DNA of 64,000 nt from an uncultured Pseudoflavonifractor sp. (GTDB taxonomy: Bacteria; Bacillota; Clostridia; Oscillospirales; Oscillospiraceae): the NCBI GenBank assembly GCA_947425785.1, contig CANEAY010000009.1:28784-92783 (forward strand), given 5' to 3'. Each line of letters opens with the position of its first letter. The first letter of the stretch is position 1. The translations under genes were made by a program, and so were the position numbers. Shown piece by piece: positions 9,022 to 17,887 of the stretch. The notes beneath the pieces are model-generated. The model ran no database searches, was not told the DNA's origin, and saw only the letters and a program-made list of their open reading frames with translations.

Positions 9022-9711
9022 ATGGGAATGATAGGATTGTTCCTGCTGCAGAACCTGCAGTTCATCGTTGCCGCTGTGGCCGCCTATTTCCTGGGCTGTT
9101 CCAACGGCGCGGTCATCATCTCCAAGTACATTCTTCACGATGATGTGCGCACCCACGGCAGCGGTAACGCGGGATTGACCAATTTCTTCCGTACCTTCGG
9201 CGGGCCCCTGACTTTGGGGGTCATCGCCATCGACGTGCTGAAGGCCGTGCTGGCAGTCAGCCTGGGCGTGTGGCTGTCCGCCTCCTGGATGCCGGGCTTT
9301 GGGATCGATGCCGTCCAGCCCGACCCGGTATATGCCGCCATCCTGTTTAAGTACTGGTCTGGTATGTTCTGCCTGCTGGGGCACATCTTCCCCTGTATGT
9401 TCGGCTTCAAGGGGGGAAAGGGCATCCTCTCCGGCGGTGCCATCTGCTTTATGCTGGACTGGCGGCTGGCCCTGCTGGCCTGGGGCGGGTTCCTTGTCAT
9501 CGTTCTGGTGACCCGGTATGTATCCCTGGGCTCCATTTTTGCCTCCGCCGCCTTTCCTGTGGGTACCTGGCTCTTTGTCAGCCACGACCCGGTGGTGGTA
9601 GTGCTCTCCTGCCTGCTGGGAGCCCTCACCATCTGGATGCACCGGGGGAACATTGGGCGTCTGCTCCGGGGCGAAGAGAACAAGCTGAGCTTCCATAAAA
9701 AGAAGGAGTGA
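9022..9711 (+). CDS. plsY: Acyl-phosphate:glycerol-3-phosphate acyltransferase PlsY
   Basis: A 229-residue membrane protein with about six helices and the PlsY motifs GSGNAGLTN and GFKGGKG. It transfers an acyl group from acyl phosphate to glycerol-3-phosphate, the first step of phospholipid synthesis. The ATG at 9022 lies seven bases after AAGGAGG; the GTG at 9016 overlaps the der stop and is less likely. The next gene, gpsA, makes its substrate. Confidence 0.93.
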   Translation: MGMIGLFLLQNLQFIVAAVAAYFLGCSNGAVIISKYILHDDVRTHGSGNAGLTNFFRTFGGPLTLGVIAIDVLKAVLAVSLGVWLSASWMPGFGIDAVQPDPVYAAILFKYWSGMFCLLGHIFPCMFGFKGGKGILSGGAICFMLDWRLALLAWGGFLVIVLVTRYVSLGSIFASAAFPVGTWLFVSHDPVVVVLSCLLGALTIWMHRGNIGRLLRGEENKLSFHKKKE

Positions 9712-9716
9712 ATCCT

Positions 9717-10718
9717 ATGACCATCACCGTCTTGGGCTCCGGCGGCTGGGGCACGGCTCTGGCCCTGGTGCTGTTGGAAAACGGCCATCAGGTCAGGCTC
9801 TGGTCTTATTTAGAAGAGGAGAGTGCCACCCTCCGGGCCAGGAGGGAGAATCCTGTTCTCCCCGGCGTGACGCTGCCGGAGGAGTTGGAGCTTACCGCGG
9901 ACATAAACTGCGTAAAGGACTGCGGCGTGGTGGTGCTGGCCACTCCCTCCTTTGCCGTGCGCACCACCGCAAGGCAGGTGAAGCCTTTGCTGGAGCCGGG
10001 GGCGGTCATCGTCTCGGTCTCCAAGGGCGTGGAGAAGGACACCTCCCTCACCCTCACCGAGGTCATCGCCCGGGAGGTGGGGGAGAGCCACCCCATCGTG
10101 GCCCTGTCCGGCCCCTCCCATGCCGAAGAGGTGGGCCGGGGCGTGCCCACTGCAGTGGTGGCCGCCTCCCGGGATCAGACGGCGGCGGAGCTGGTGCAGG
10201 ATATCTTTATGAGCGGGCGCTTCCGGGTCTACACCACTGACGATGTGGTGGGTGTGGAGCTGGGGGCGGCTCTGAAGAATGTCATCGCCCTGTGCGCCGG
10301 TGTCTGTGACGGCGTGGGCTGCGGTGACAATACCAAGGCCGCCCTGATGACCCGTGGCCTCACCGAGATCGCCCGGCTGGGGGAGGCCCTGGGGGGCCGG
10401 AAGGAGACCTTTGCCGGACTGGCGGGGCTGGGCGACCTCATCGTCACCTGTACCTCCATGCACTCCCGGAACCGCCGCTGCGGCATCGCCATCGGCAAGG
10501 GGACGCCCCCGGAGCAGGCGGTGAAGGAGATGGGGATGGTGGTGGAGGGCTATTACGCCGCCGCCAACGCCAAAGCTCTGGCGGACAAGACGGGGGTGGA
10601 AATGCCCATCACCCAGGCCGCCTGTCAGGTGCTCTACGAGGGCCGGGATCCCAAGGAGGCCATCACAGAGCTGATGAACCGGGACAGAAAACACGAGAGC
10701 GAAGAAAGTTGGGTGTAA
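9717..10718 (+). CDS. gpsA: NAD(P)-dependent glycerol-3-phosphate dehydrogenase
   Basis: A 333-residue enzyme with the N-terminal Rossmann motif GSGGWGTALA (7-16), the conserved SGPSHAEEV, the catalytic lysine region ELGAALKNVIA, and GLAGLGDLIVTCTS. It reduces dihydroxyacetone phosphate to glycerol-3-phosphate, feeding PlsY encoded just upstream. AAGGAG lies eight bases before the ATG. A strong terminator follows the stop. Confidence 0.96.
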   Translation: MTITVLGSGGWGTALALVLLENGHQVRLWSYLEEESATLRARRENPVLPGVTLPEELELTADINCVKDCGVVVLATPSFAVRTTARQVKPLLEPGAVIVSVSKGVEKDTSLTLTEVIAREVGESHPIVALSGPSHAEEVGRGVPTAVVAASRDQTAAELVQDIFMSGRFRVYTTDDVVGVELGAALKNVIALCAGVCDGVGCGDNTKAALMTRGLTEIARLGEALGGRKETFAGLAGLGDLIVTCTSMHSRNRRCGIAIGKGTPPEQAVKEMGMVVEGYYAAANAKALADKTGVEMPITQAACQVLYEGRDPKEAITELMNRDRKHESEESWV

Positions 10719-10757
10719 AAAAGAGGCGGGTCGTTTGAAACGACCCGCCTCTTTTTT
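10717..10757. terminator. Bidirectional terminator between gpsA and the MFS gene
   Basis: AGAGGCGGGTCG and CGACCCGCCTCT form a long perfect stem with A runs on one side and T runs on the other, so it can end both convergent transcripts. Confidence 0.93.
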
Positions 10758-11904
10758 AATCCGTTGACCTTCCGGGCTCTGCCGAAAAGGCGATGACCAC
10801 CATCCCAATACCGGCGCATAGGGTGCCGAAGAGGAGCATGGCTCCCGCACCGGCCCTGTCCAGCAGGGCGCCGCCAGCCACATTTCCCACCACGCTGGCC
10901 ACCGTGTAGGCCAGATTGGAGTAGGCCTGGCCCTTTACCGCGTCCTCTGGGGCAATGACGCTGTCGGCGTAGTAGACCGAGTTCACCGCCATCAGCGCCC
11001 AGCCCAGCATCTGAAAGACCTGTACAGCGTAGAGCACTCCCACCGAGGGGCACAGCAGGGTGCCCAATACCCGCAGGAAGAAGAACAGGCCGGAGACCCG
11101 CAGCCAGGTATCGCATCCGGCCCAGCGGCGCATCTGCCCAAAGAGGAACATGGTAGGCAGCTCCGCCAGGGCGGCGATGGCGATGACAGTTCCCATCTCC
11201 ATACCTGCGCCGCCCTTGCTCTGTACGATCTGAAAAGTAAAATTGCTCAGCAGTACATGGCTGATGTAGGTAAATACGCACCCCAGCAGGGCCACACAGA
11301 ACCGGGGGTATTTCCGAACAAATTCCGCCGGGCTGGAGCGCTCTCCCTCCACGCCCTGGGCGGCCTCCGGGTGGCGGATGGGGTAGCGGAGGATGGCCAG
11401 GGTGAAAAGAAGGAAGCAGAAGAGCATGGCTGCCGGGACGGTATCGCTGCCAAAGAGGCCCATCCCCTTGCCCAGGGCGTATGACATGAGGGCAAAGCAG
11501 ACCGAGCCGATGCCGCGGGCCAGACCGAAGTCGATCTGCCGGGACATGCCGATGGAATTGATCAGGGGCTGGATAGTCTGGAGAAGGGTAATGGCACAGA
11601 GATAGGCCCCGCCCACAAACCATAGGCCCGGTCTCAGCAGCAGTCCCACGGCGCACAGACAGATGCCGATACCGAAGGTCAGGGAAATGTGCCAGGGAGA
11701 GGGCTTTTGAGGATCGTCGGCCCAGGCGGCGGTCATGGGCTGCAAAAAGGAGATGGACAGTCCCGCCGCTGCAATAAGAATGCCGATCTGCTCATTCGTA
11801 AAGCCCTGGGAGAGCAAATAGGGGCTGGCGTAGCTCATAATGACGGCCAGTCCCATCCAGTAAGGCCCTTGTACCAGTGCGTATTTTGCTGTGAGTTTTC
11901 CCAC
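10756..11904 (-). CDS. MFS transporter (MFS_1-like)
   Basis: A 382-residue protein with about 12 membrane helices in two halves. The N-terminus KYALVQGPYWMGLAVIMSY and the early segment QPMTAAWADDPQKPSPW resemble the MFS_1-like group that includes nucleoside and sugar symporters. The substrate cannot be told from sequence. It is a single gene, convergent with gpsA. The stop overlaps the shared terminator. Confidence 0.8.
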   Translation of the reverse strand: MGKLTAKYALVQGPYWMGLAVIMSYASPYLLSQGFTNEQIGILIAAAGLSISFLQPMTAAWADDPQKPSPWHISLTFGIGICLCAVGLLLRPGLWFVGGAYLCAITLLQTIQPLINSIGMSRQIDFGLARGIGSVCFALMSYALGKGMGLFGSDTVPAAMLFCFLLFTLAILRYPIRHPEAAQGVEGERSSPAEFVRKYPRFCVALLGCVFTYISHVLLSNFTFQIVQSKGGAGMEMGTVIAIAALAELPTMFLFGQMRRWAGCDTWLRVSGLFFFLRVLGTLLCPSVGVLYAVQVFQMLGWALMAVNSVYYADSVIAPEDAVKGQAYSNLAYTVASVVGNVAGGALLDRAGAGAMLLFGTLCAGIGMVVIAFSAEPGRSTD

Positions 11905-12007
11905 TGTCTCACCTCATTGAGGTCGTATTTATAGAAACGGAGCTTTTGCTCGCCGCTCCTGAATTTGCCGCTTGGTATTTTACCACATTCAACTGCCGTT
12001 CGCAACG

Positions 12008-12050
12008 CAAAAGAGGATGGGCCTTCTTTGAAATGCCTGTCCTCTTTTTT
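12008..12050. terminator. Hairpin terminator between the MFS gene and spoIIIA
   Basis: AAAAGAGGA and TCCTCTTTT pair around an inner GGC/GCC step and are followed by a T run. It lies upstream of both divergent genes, so it may only insulate them. Confidence 0.55.
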
Positions 12051-12058
12051 GTGTGGGT

Positions 12059-12090
12059 ATTCATAATTGGGGACGAGCTGTCATAGACAT
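12059..12090 (+). promoter_or_regulatory. Possible sigma-E promoter of spoIIIA
   Basis: ATTCATAATT followed after 13 bases by CATAGACAT resembles the sigma-E pattern (ATA-containing -35 and CATA-rich -10). The Bacillus spoIIIA operon is known to be sigma-E dependent. No SigA consensus is seen here. The match is by eye. Confidence 0.5.
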
Positions 12091-12122
12091 ATCTCACCAA
12101 GCACAAAAGAGGAGGGATGACC

Positions 12123-13022
12123 ATGGGAGCGTTCGATGAGGCGGCGGCCATGCTGCCCCCCGGCCTGCGCCTGGGGGCCCAGGCTCTTCCGGGGCTGGTG
12201 CGGAGAAGGGCGGAGGAGATACGCCTGCGGGGAGGGAGGCCCCCCACCGTGGTGGTGGGGGGCGATGAGCTGCCCCTGCCGGGGTGCGGCCCAGTGACGG
12301 GCCGGGATCTGGCCCTGACGGTGGAGATCGCCACCGGAGCCAGCGCCCACACCGCCCTGGAACGGGTGCGGCAGGGGTACTTCACCGTCCGGGGCGGCCA
12401 CCGGCTGGGCCTGTGCGGCACAGTGACGGCAGAGGAAGGACAGGTGAAGAACCTGCGCCGGCTCTCCTCTCTGAATCTGCGGGTGGCTCGTGCCGTCCCG
12501 GGCTGTGGAGAACAGGTGCTCTCTGAACTGACCCAGGGCGGGAGCCTTCCCAATGTCCTTCTCCTGGCCCCGCCGGGGCAGGGGAAGACCACCCTCCTGC
12601 GTGACCTTGTCCGCCTTGTTTCCAACGGCGGATCCCTTCCGCCCCTGCGGGTGGGACTGGCCGACGAGCGGGGGGAGGTGGCTGCCTTATGGGAGGGGCT
12701 GCCCCAGTTCGACGTGGGGGAGCGCACCGACGTGTTGGAGGGCTGTCCCAAGGCCCAGGGACTGATGATGCTCCTGCGGGGCATGAACCCTCAGCTTTTG
12801 GCCTGTGACGAGATCACCCTTCCCGCCGACTGTGCCGCCCTGGAGACCTGCGGTAACTGTGGGGTGAAGCTGATGGCCACCGTCCACGCCGGCGGGGTGG
12901 AGGATTTGATGACCAAGCCCCTCTACCGGGGCCTTTTGGAGCGGCGGCTCTTCTCCCACGCGGTGACCATTGACCGGCGGCGACTGGGCTCCTACTATCA
13001 GGTGGAGGCCCTTCCGTGCTGA
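12123..13022 (+). CDS. spoIIIAA: Stage III sporulation ATPase SpoIIIAA
   Basis: A 299-residue secretion-type ATPase with Walker A PPGQGKTT near residue 150 and Walker B-like LLACDEITL. It is the cytoplasmic motor of the SpoIIIA-SpoIIQ channel that joins mother cell and forespore. The ATG at 12123 lies seven bases after GGAGG. It is the first gene of a complete eight-gene operon in the standard order. Confidence 0.96.
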   Translation: MGAFDEAAAMLPPGLRLGAQALPGLVRRRAEEIRLRGGRPPTVVVGGDELPLPGCGPVTGRDLALTVEIATGASAHTALERVRQGYFTVRGGHRLGLCGTVTAEEGQVKNLRRLSSLNLRVARAVPGCGEQVLSELTQGGSLPNVLLLAPPGQGKTTLLRDLVRLVSNGGSLPPLRVGLADERGEVAALWEGLPQFDVGERTDVLEGCPKAQGLMMLLRGMNPQLLACDEITLPADCAALETCGNCGVKLMATVHAGGVEDLMTKPLYRGLLERRLFSHAVTIDRRRLGSYYQVEALPC

Positions 13023-13528
13023 AGCTGTTGGGAGCCCTCCTTCTGGCGGGGGGAGGGCTGGCCCTGGGCTTGGGGGCGGCGGAGGAGCGCTCCCGCCGGG
13101 CTGCCGCCTTGGGAAGCTGGCAGGCCGCTCTGGCTCTGCTTTCGGCGGAACTGGCCTTCCGCCTGCCCCCCATGGGGGAGCTGTTGGAGACCGCCGCCCG
13201 CCGCACCCGGGAGCCCGCCGGAACCGCTCTTCTCACAGCGGCCCAGGGGTTGGAGAAACTGGGGGAGAGACCCTTCGAGACCATCTGGGGAGAGGCCCTC
13301 CAGACCTGTGTCCCGCCCCTGGCCCCGGAGGACATAGAGCTGCTGGCCTCTCTTGGTTCTGTTCTGGGCCGGTACGACGGCGAGAGCCAGCGCCGGGCTG
13401 TGGAGGAGGTTGGGGCTGCTCTGGAAGCGCGGGAGGGTCAAGTCCGGGCGGAACTGCGCCAGGGCGGGAAGGCCTGGGCCGCCGCCGGATTGTCATTGGG
13501 CCTCTTTGCCGCTATTTTGCTGTTGTAA
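13016..13528 (+). CDS. spoIIIAB: Stage III sporulation protein SpoIIIAB
   Basis: A 170-residue protein with a hydrophobic N-terminus (LLGALLLAGGGLALGLGAAE) and a C-terminal membrane helix, as in SpoIIIAB, which has a GspF-like fold in the engulfment channel. The start is a GTG overlapping the spoIIIAA stop by seven bases. Confidence 0.9.
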   Translation: MLKLLGALLLAGGGLALGLGAAEERSRRAAALGSWQAALALLSAELAFRLPPMGELLETAARRTREPAGTALLTAAQGLEKLGERPFETIWGEALQTCVPPLAPEDIELLASLGSVLGRYDGESQRRAVEEVGAALEAREGQVRAELRQGGKAWAAAGLSLGLFAAILLL

Positions 13529-13559
13529 TTCACCCTTTACGATGAGAGAGGAAAAGCGT

Positions 13560-13754
13560 ATGGATGTAGATTTCATCTTCCGCATCGCCGCCATCGGCAT
13601 CCTTGTGGCGGTGCTCAACCAGGTGCTGGCCCGGTCGGGCCGGGACGAGCAGGCCATGATGACCACCCTGGCGGGGCTGGTGGTGGTGCTGATGATGGTG
13701 GTGGAGAAGATCAGCGACCTCTTCCTTCTGGTGAAGGGGCTTTTCGGACTGTGA
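13560..13754 (+). CDS. spoIIIAC: Stage III sporulation protein SpoIIIAC
   Basis: A 64-residue protein with two membrane helices and the typical core LNQVLARSGRDEQAMMTTLAG. The ATG at 13560 is preceded by AGAGAGG. The track ORF is longer only because the frame stays open through spoIIIAB. Confidence 0.94.
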   Translation: MDVDFIFRIAAIGILVAVLNQVLARSGRDEQAMMTTLAGLVVVLMMVVEKISDLFLLVKGLFGL

Positions 13755-13760
13755 GGGGCC

Positions 13761-14144
13761 ATGGATATCCTGAAGCTGGCCGCCCTGGCGGTGACTGCCG
13801 CCCTGTGTGCCCTCACCCTCCGGGGCAGGGTGCCGGAGCTGGCGGTGGTGCTGGCCCTGGGGGCGGGGTGCCTTCTGCTGGGACAGGCCATGGAGGCCGT
13901 GGCGGGAGTGCGGGGCCTTGCCGACTCCCTGGCCCGAACCGCGGGGCTCTCCCCGGAGATCTGGAAGCCGGTGTGGAAGACCGTGGGGGTGGGAGTGGTC
14001 ACCCGCCTTGCCTCGGCGGTGTGCCGGGACGCGGGGGAGGGGGGCGTGGCCGCCTTTCTGGAAACGGCGGGGGCCGCCCTGGCCCTCTTCACCGCCCTGC
14101 CCCTGGTGGAGGCGGTGTTCACCACCCTGGGAGGTCTGCTGTGA
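13761..14144 (+). CDS. spoIIIAD: Stage III sporulation protein SpoIIIAD
   Basis: A 127-residue membrane protein starting MDILKLAALAVTAALCALTL, with about four helices. The motif GLSPEIWKPVWKTVGVGVVT matches SpoIIIAD. It lies six bases after spoIIIAC and its stop overlaps the spoIIIAE start. Confidence 0.93.
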   Translation: MDILKLAALAVTAALCALTLRGRVPELAVVLALGAGCLLLGQAMEAVAGVRGLADSLARTAGLSPEIWKPVWKTVGVGVVTRLASAVCRDAGEGGVAAFLETAGAALALFTALPLVEAVFTTLGGLL

Positions 14145-15229
14145 GGGGGCTTTTGACCCTCCTGGCCCTGTTGGCTCTGCTGGTATTTCCCGCCCAGGCT
14201 GCCGGACTGGAGGAGGCGGCGGGGGTGGAGGAGTTCCGCCGGGCCTCGGAGAGCTATCTGGAGGGTTACCTGGATATGGGGGAGGCCTTCTCCGGGGACT
14301 TCGGCGCCGGCGCCGGTGCCATTCTGGATACGGGAAGCGCCGCCCTTCCCGGCATTCTCCGCCGGGCTGGGCGCAGTGGGGCCCTGCTCCTGGCGGTGAC
14401 CCTGCTGTGCGCCCTCAGCGAGACTTTGCGGGAAGAGCTGGGAGGCGGGGGACTGGATCCCATCCGCCTGGCCGGGGCGGCGGCGGTGACCGCCATCGCC
14501 GTGGTGGACGTCAACGCCCTGTTGGGGCTGGGCCGCCAGGCCATGGAGCGGATGGATGCCTTTTCCAAGCTCCTGCTGCCGGTGGTCACCGCCCTGTGTG
14601 CCGCGGGGGGTCAGCCTGCCTCCGCTGTGGCCCGGCAGGGGGCCACCCTCCTCTTTTTGAACCTGATCTTAACAGCGGCGGATAAGCTCATCCTGCCCCT
14701 GATCTACGCCTACGTGGCCGCCTGCGCCGCCCACGCCGCCCTTGGAAACGAGGGCCTGAAGCGGGTGGGGGGACTGCTCAAATGGGCGGCGGGAGGACTT
14801 TTGTCCCTCCTTTTTACCGGCTTTGTGGTCTTTCTCACCGTCAGCGGGGCGGTGGCGGGCAACGCCGACGCCCTGACCCAGAAGGCGGCCAAGACCGCCA
14901 TCTCCGGCATGGTGCCGGTGGTGGGAGGCATCCTCTCCGACGCCGCCGAGACCGTGGTGGCCGGGGCGGGAGTGCTGAAGGGTACGGTGGGGGTGGCTGG
15001 ACTGCTGGCGGTGCTGTGCCTCTGCCTTGTGCCATTCCTCCAACTGGGGTGCCACTATCTGGTCTATAAGCTCTCCGCCGCCCTCTGTGCCACCGTCTCT
15101 CCCGGCCCCACCGCCGCGCTGGTGGACGCCATCGGCTCCGCCTTCGCCCTGGTGCTGGGCATGACCGGGGGCTCCGCCATGATCCTCTATGTGGCCCTTA
15201 TCACCTCCATCAAGGCGGTGGGGGGATGA
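14141..15229 (+). CDS. spoIIIAE: Stage III sporulation protein SpoIIIAE
   Basis: A 362-residue protein with a signal peptide-like start (LLTLLALLALLVFPAQA) and about seven membrane helices. It is the large multi-pass component of the channel. The GTG at 14141 overlaps the spoIIIAD stop and is chosen over the track start, which lies far inside spoIIIAD. Confidence 0.93.
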   Translation: MRGLLTLLALLALLVFPAQAAGLEEAAGVEEFRRASESYLEGYLDMGEAFSGDFGAGAGAILDTGSAALPGILRRAGRSGALLLAVTLLCALSETLREELGGGGLDPIRLAGAAAVTAIAVVDVNALLGLGRQAMERMDAFSKLLLPVVTALCAAGGQPASAVARQGATLLFLNLILTAADKLILPLIYAYVAACAAHAALGNEGLKRVGGLLKWAAGGLLSLLFTGFVVFLTVSGAVAGNADALTQKAAKTAISGMVPVVGGILSDAAETVVAGAGVLKGTVGVAGLLAVLCLCLVPFLQLGCHYLVYKLSAALCATVSPGPTAALVDAIGSAFALVLGMTGGSAMILYVALITSIKAVGG

Positions 15230-15699
15230 GCGCCCTGCGGGACTGGCTGCTGGGGGTGACGGCGGCGGCCCTGGCGGTGGCGCTGGCCCAGGCCCTGACC
15301 CCGGAGGGGGCGGTGAAGAAGGTGGGGCGGCTGGTGGGGGGCATGGTGCTCCTGCTGGCGGTGGCCAAGCCTTTACTGAACTTAGAGCCGGGTACTCTGG
15401 CGGTAACGGCGGGAGCCTGGGCCCAGGAGGAGACGGCGGCCCGGGCGGGAGAGGACGTGATGAAAACCCTCATAGGGGAAAAGACAAGCGCATATATTGT
15501 GGACAAAGGCGGCGAACTGGGCCTTTCCTGCAGGGCAGAGACCCAGGTAGAGACCGACGAAAACGGTTGGCCAGTCCCCTGGCAGGTGACGGTGCGGGGG
15601 ATCTGGAGCGGGGAACAGCAGCAGGCGCTTAGCGACCTTATCGCCCGGGAGCTGGACATCCCGCCGGAGCGCCAGAGCTTTCAAAAGGAGGGAACATGA
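15226..15699 (+). CDS. spoIIIAF: Stage III sporulation protein SpoIIIAF
   Basis: A 157-residue protein with two N-terminal membrane helices followed by a soluble domain, the layout of SpoIIIAF. It has an ATGA overlap with spoIIIAE and with spoIIIAG. Identity rests on operon position and topology. Confidence 0.9.
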   Translation: MSALRDWLLGVTAAALAVALAQALTPEGAVKKVGRLVGGMVLLLAVAKPLLNLEPGTLAVTAGAWAQEETAARAGEDVMKTLIGEKTSAYIVDKGGELGLSCRAETQVETDENGWPVPWQVTVRGIWSGEQQQALSDLIARELDIPPERQSFQKEGT

Positions 15700-16202
15700 A
15701 GGCAGCGCAGGTGGGCCGCCGCTGGGCGGAGGCCCTGAAACGGTACAAGTACGTATTTCTGGTGGCGGCGGTGGGGGTCTTGCTCCTGCTGTGGCCTGCC
15801 GGGGAGTCCCAAGAAAAGGCCGCCGGGGCGGAGGAGCCCGATCTCTTCCAGGCGGCACAGCTGGAGCGAAAACTGGAAAAGGCCCTCTCCCAGGTGGAGG
15901 GGGCGGGAGAGGTGTCGGTGGTACTTACGTTGGACGCGGGGCCCCGGCAGGTCATCGCCCAGGACGGCACCGCCGTTCAGGAGGCGGACAAGACCAGCCG
16001 GGAGACCACCTCGGTGCTCCTCTCCAAGGGCTCCGGGACACAGGAGGCGGTGCGCCTCCAGGAGCTGGCCCCGGCCTACCGGGGCGCGCTGGTGGTGGCC
16101 CAGGGGGGAGATGACCCTCTGGTCAGGCTGGCGCTTAATCAAGCGGTCTCCGCCCTCACCGGGTTGGGCGCGGATCAGATCTCGATTTGTAAGGGAAAGT
16201 GA
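15696..16202 (+). CDS. spoIIIAG: Stage III sporulation protein SpoIIIAG
   Basis: A 168-residue protein with one membrane helix (about 20-35) and a ring-building domain containing LEKALSQVEGAGEVSVVLTL, typical of SpoIIIAG, which forms the large ring of the feeding channel in the intermembrane space. Confidence 0.93.
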   Translation: MKAAQVGRRWAEALKRYKYVFLVAAVGVLLLLWPAGESQEKAAGAEEPDLFQAAQLERKLEKALSQVEGAGEVSVVLTLDAGPRQVIAQDGTAVQEADKTSRETTSVLLSKGSGTQEAVRLQELAPAYRGALVVAQGGDDPLVRLALNQAVSALTGLGADQISICKGK

Positions 16203-16213
16203 GGAAAAAAGGT

Positions 16214-16789
16214 ATGAAACTCTGGAAACGCAATGCGGTGGTGGCCGCCATCGTCCTCTTTGTCTGTGTGGCGGTGTATCTCAACTGGTCCTATGAGAAG
16301 GAGAGCGCCGATGTGGGCAAGACCCTGGGCCAGGCGGCCCTGGTGGACGGAAAGACCAACGATCCCCTGCTGCCCGCTGTGACCACCGAGCCGGAGGAGT
16401 CCCCGACGGAGAGCGCCCCGGCCACGGCCTCCACCGGCTACTTCGCCTCTGCCCGGCTCAACCGCCAGCAGGCCCGGGACAGCGCCCTGGGGATGCTCCA
16501 GGAGACCTTGGGCAGCGATGCCGCCGAGGAGACCGCCAAGCTGGACGCCGGGACGGCCATTGAGACCCTGGCCTCCACCACCGTCTCCGAGGCCCAGATC
16601 GAGAATCTGGTGGTGGCCAAGGGCTACGCCGACTGTGTGGCCTTCATCAGCGACGGGGGCGTCTCTGTGGTGGTCTCCGCCACCGAAGAGGGCCTCCAGG
16701 ATGCCGACGTGGCCCGCATCGTAGAGATCGTCACCGGGGAGACCGGGGTGCCCGCCAGCCAGATCACCATTATTGAGGCCCAAGGGTAA
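16214..16789 (+). CDS. spoIIIAH: Stage III sporulation protein SpoIIIAH
   Basis: A protein of about 191 residues with an N-terminal membrane anchor (NAVVAAIVLFVCVAVYLNW), a linker, and a C-terminal EscJ/PrgK-like domain that binds SpoIIQ. The ATG at 16214 is nine bases after GAGG; a GTG at 16199 overlapping spoIIIAG is an alternative. It is the last gene of the operon. Confidence 0.93.
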   Translation: MKLWKRNAVVAAIVLFVCVAVYLNWSYEKESADVGKTLGQAALVDGKTNDPLLPAVTTEPEESPTESAPATASTGYFASARLNRQQARDSALGMLQETLGSDAAEETAKLDAGTAIETLASTTVSEAQIENLVVAKGYADCVAFISDGGVSVVVSATEEGLQDADVARIVEIVTGETGVPASQITIIEAQG

Positions 16790-16796
16790 AAAAGTG

Positions 16797-16825
16797 TTTG
16801 TGTTTTCCTTTTTTTGTGGTACAAT
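16797..16825 (+). promoter_or_regulatory. Likely SigA promoter of the Asp23 gene
   Basis: TTTGTG, a 17-base spacer and TACAAT, 85 bases before the start. Confidence 0.6.
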
Positions 16826-16909
16826 AGTATAAGCAAAAAATCAAAGTGCCCCTGGGGCACGGTGACCGACGATATAAAAATAAGCGCCACAGGAAAGGAA
16901 GCGTGAAGT

Positions 16910-17302
16910 ATGGCGGATGGTAAGGAATATGTCTCCTGCCCTGACGAGCTGGGCAGCATCCATATCTCGGAGGACGTGCTGGCGGTGACCGCCGCGGCCG
17001 CCGCCCTGGAGGTGGAGGGCGTGGGAAGTCTGGCCGCCAATCTGGGCAGCGACCTGGCGGAGCTCTTCAGCGGCCGGAAGAATTTAAGCAAGGGTGTTCG
17101 GGTGACCGTGGCCGAGACCGGGGTCACCGTGGACATCTCCGTGCTGGTGAAGTACGGCTCCACCGTTCAGGAGGTGGCCCGCGCCGCCCAGGATGCGGTG
17201 GCAGCCGCTATCGAGAACGCCACCAGCTTTAAGGTCGCCGAGGTGAACGTCCACGTGGCGGGGGTCACCTTCGACCACCTGCGTAAGCCCAAGCAGGCGT
17301 GA
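16910..17302 (+). CDS. Asp23/Gls24 family envelope stress protein
   Basis: A 130-residue protein with the Asp23 pattern: GSIHISEDVLAVTAAAAALE, then GVRVTVAETGVTVDISVLVKYG and VAEVNVHVAGVTF. Family members associate with the membrane and respond to envelope stress. It has its own promoter and terminator. The position between spoIIIA and nusB is common in clostridia. Confidence 0.9.
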   Translation: MADGKEYVSCPDELGSIHISEDVLAVTAAAAALEVEGVGSLAANLGSDLAELFSGRKNLSKGVRVTVAETGVTVDISVLVKYGSTVQEVARAAQDAVAAAIENATSFKVAEVNVHVAGVTFDHLRKPKQA

Positions 17303-17309
17303 AGCAAAT

Positions 17310-17339
17310 AAAACCCGGAGCTTTGCTCCGGGTTTTTTC
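17310..17339 (+). terminator. Rho-independent terminator
   Basis: ACCCGGAGC and GCTCCGGGT form a stem with a TTT loop followed by six T. Confidence 0.92.
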
Positions 17340-17428
17340 TTGTATAAACCCCATTTTGGGGGTTTATTTTTTGCATATTATGATGTATACTATGGATACA
17401 CAAATTTGCCCTTTTGGGAGGGATCCCC

Positions 17429-17887
17429 ATGACAAGAAGTGCCGCCCGTGAGATCGCCGTTCACTTTGTGTTCGAGCTGGGCTTTTCCGATATGACCGCC
17501 GAAGAGCTGCTTGCCGCCGCTCTGACCAGGCCCGCCTTTGAGCTGCTGGGCCAGGAGGAGCCGCTGTACGCCGAGTTCCCCAACGTGGAGCAGAAGGCTT
17601 ACATAGGGGAGCTGACCCAGGGGGTCTACGACCGCGGCGGGGAGCTGGACGAGTATATCTCCAAGTACGCCATCGGCTGGAACTTTTCCCGCATTCCCCG
17701 GGTGGTGGTGGCCATCCTCCGGGTGTGTATGTACGAGATCCTCTATATGCAGGATGTGCCCAACGCCGCCGCCATCAACGAGGCGGTGGAGCTGACCAAG
17801 CGCTATGAGGAGCCGGAGCTGGCCGCCTTTGTCAACGGCATCCTGGGCTCCTTCGTCCGGGAGCGGGAAGGGACGACGGAAGAATGA
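17429..17887 (+). CDS. nusB: Transcription antitermination factor NusB
   Basis: A 152-residue all-helical protein with the NusB core YILYMQDVPNAAAINEAVELTKRY near the C-terminus (seen here as EILYMQDVPNAAAINEAVEL). It binds boxA RNA with NusE during rRNA transcription. The ATG at 17429 follows GGGAGGG by six bases. It leads a long operon-like run and overlaps the next gene by 4 bases. Confidence 0.93.
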   Translation: MTRSAAREIAVHFVFELGFSDMTAEELLAAALTRPAFELLGQEEPLYAEFPNVEQKAYIGELTQGVYDRGGELDEYISKYAIGWNFSRIPRVVVAILRVCMYEILYMQDVPNAAAINEAVELTKRYEEPELAAFVNGILGSFVREREGTTEE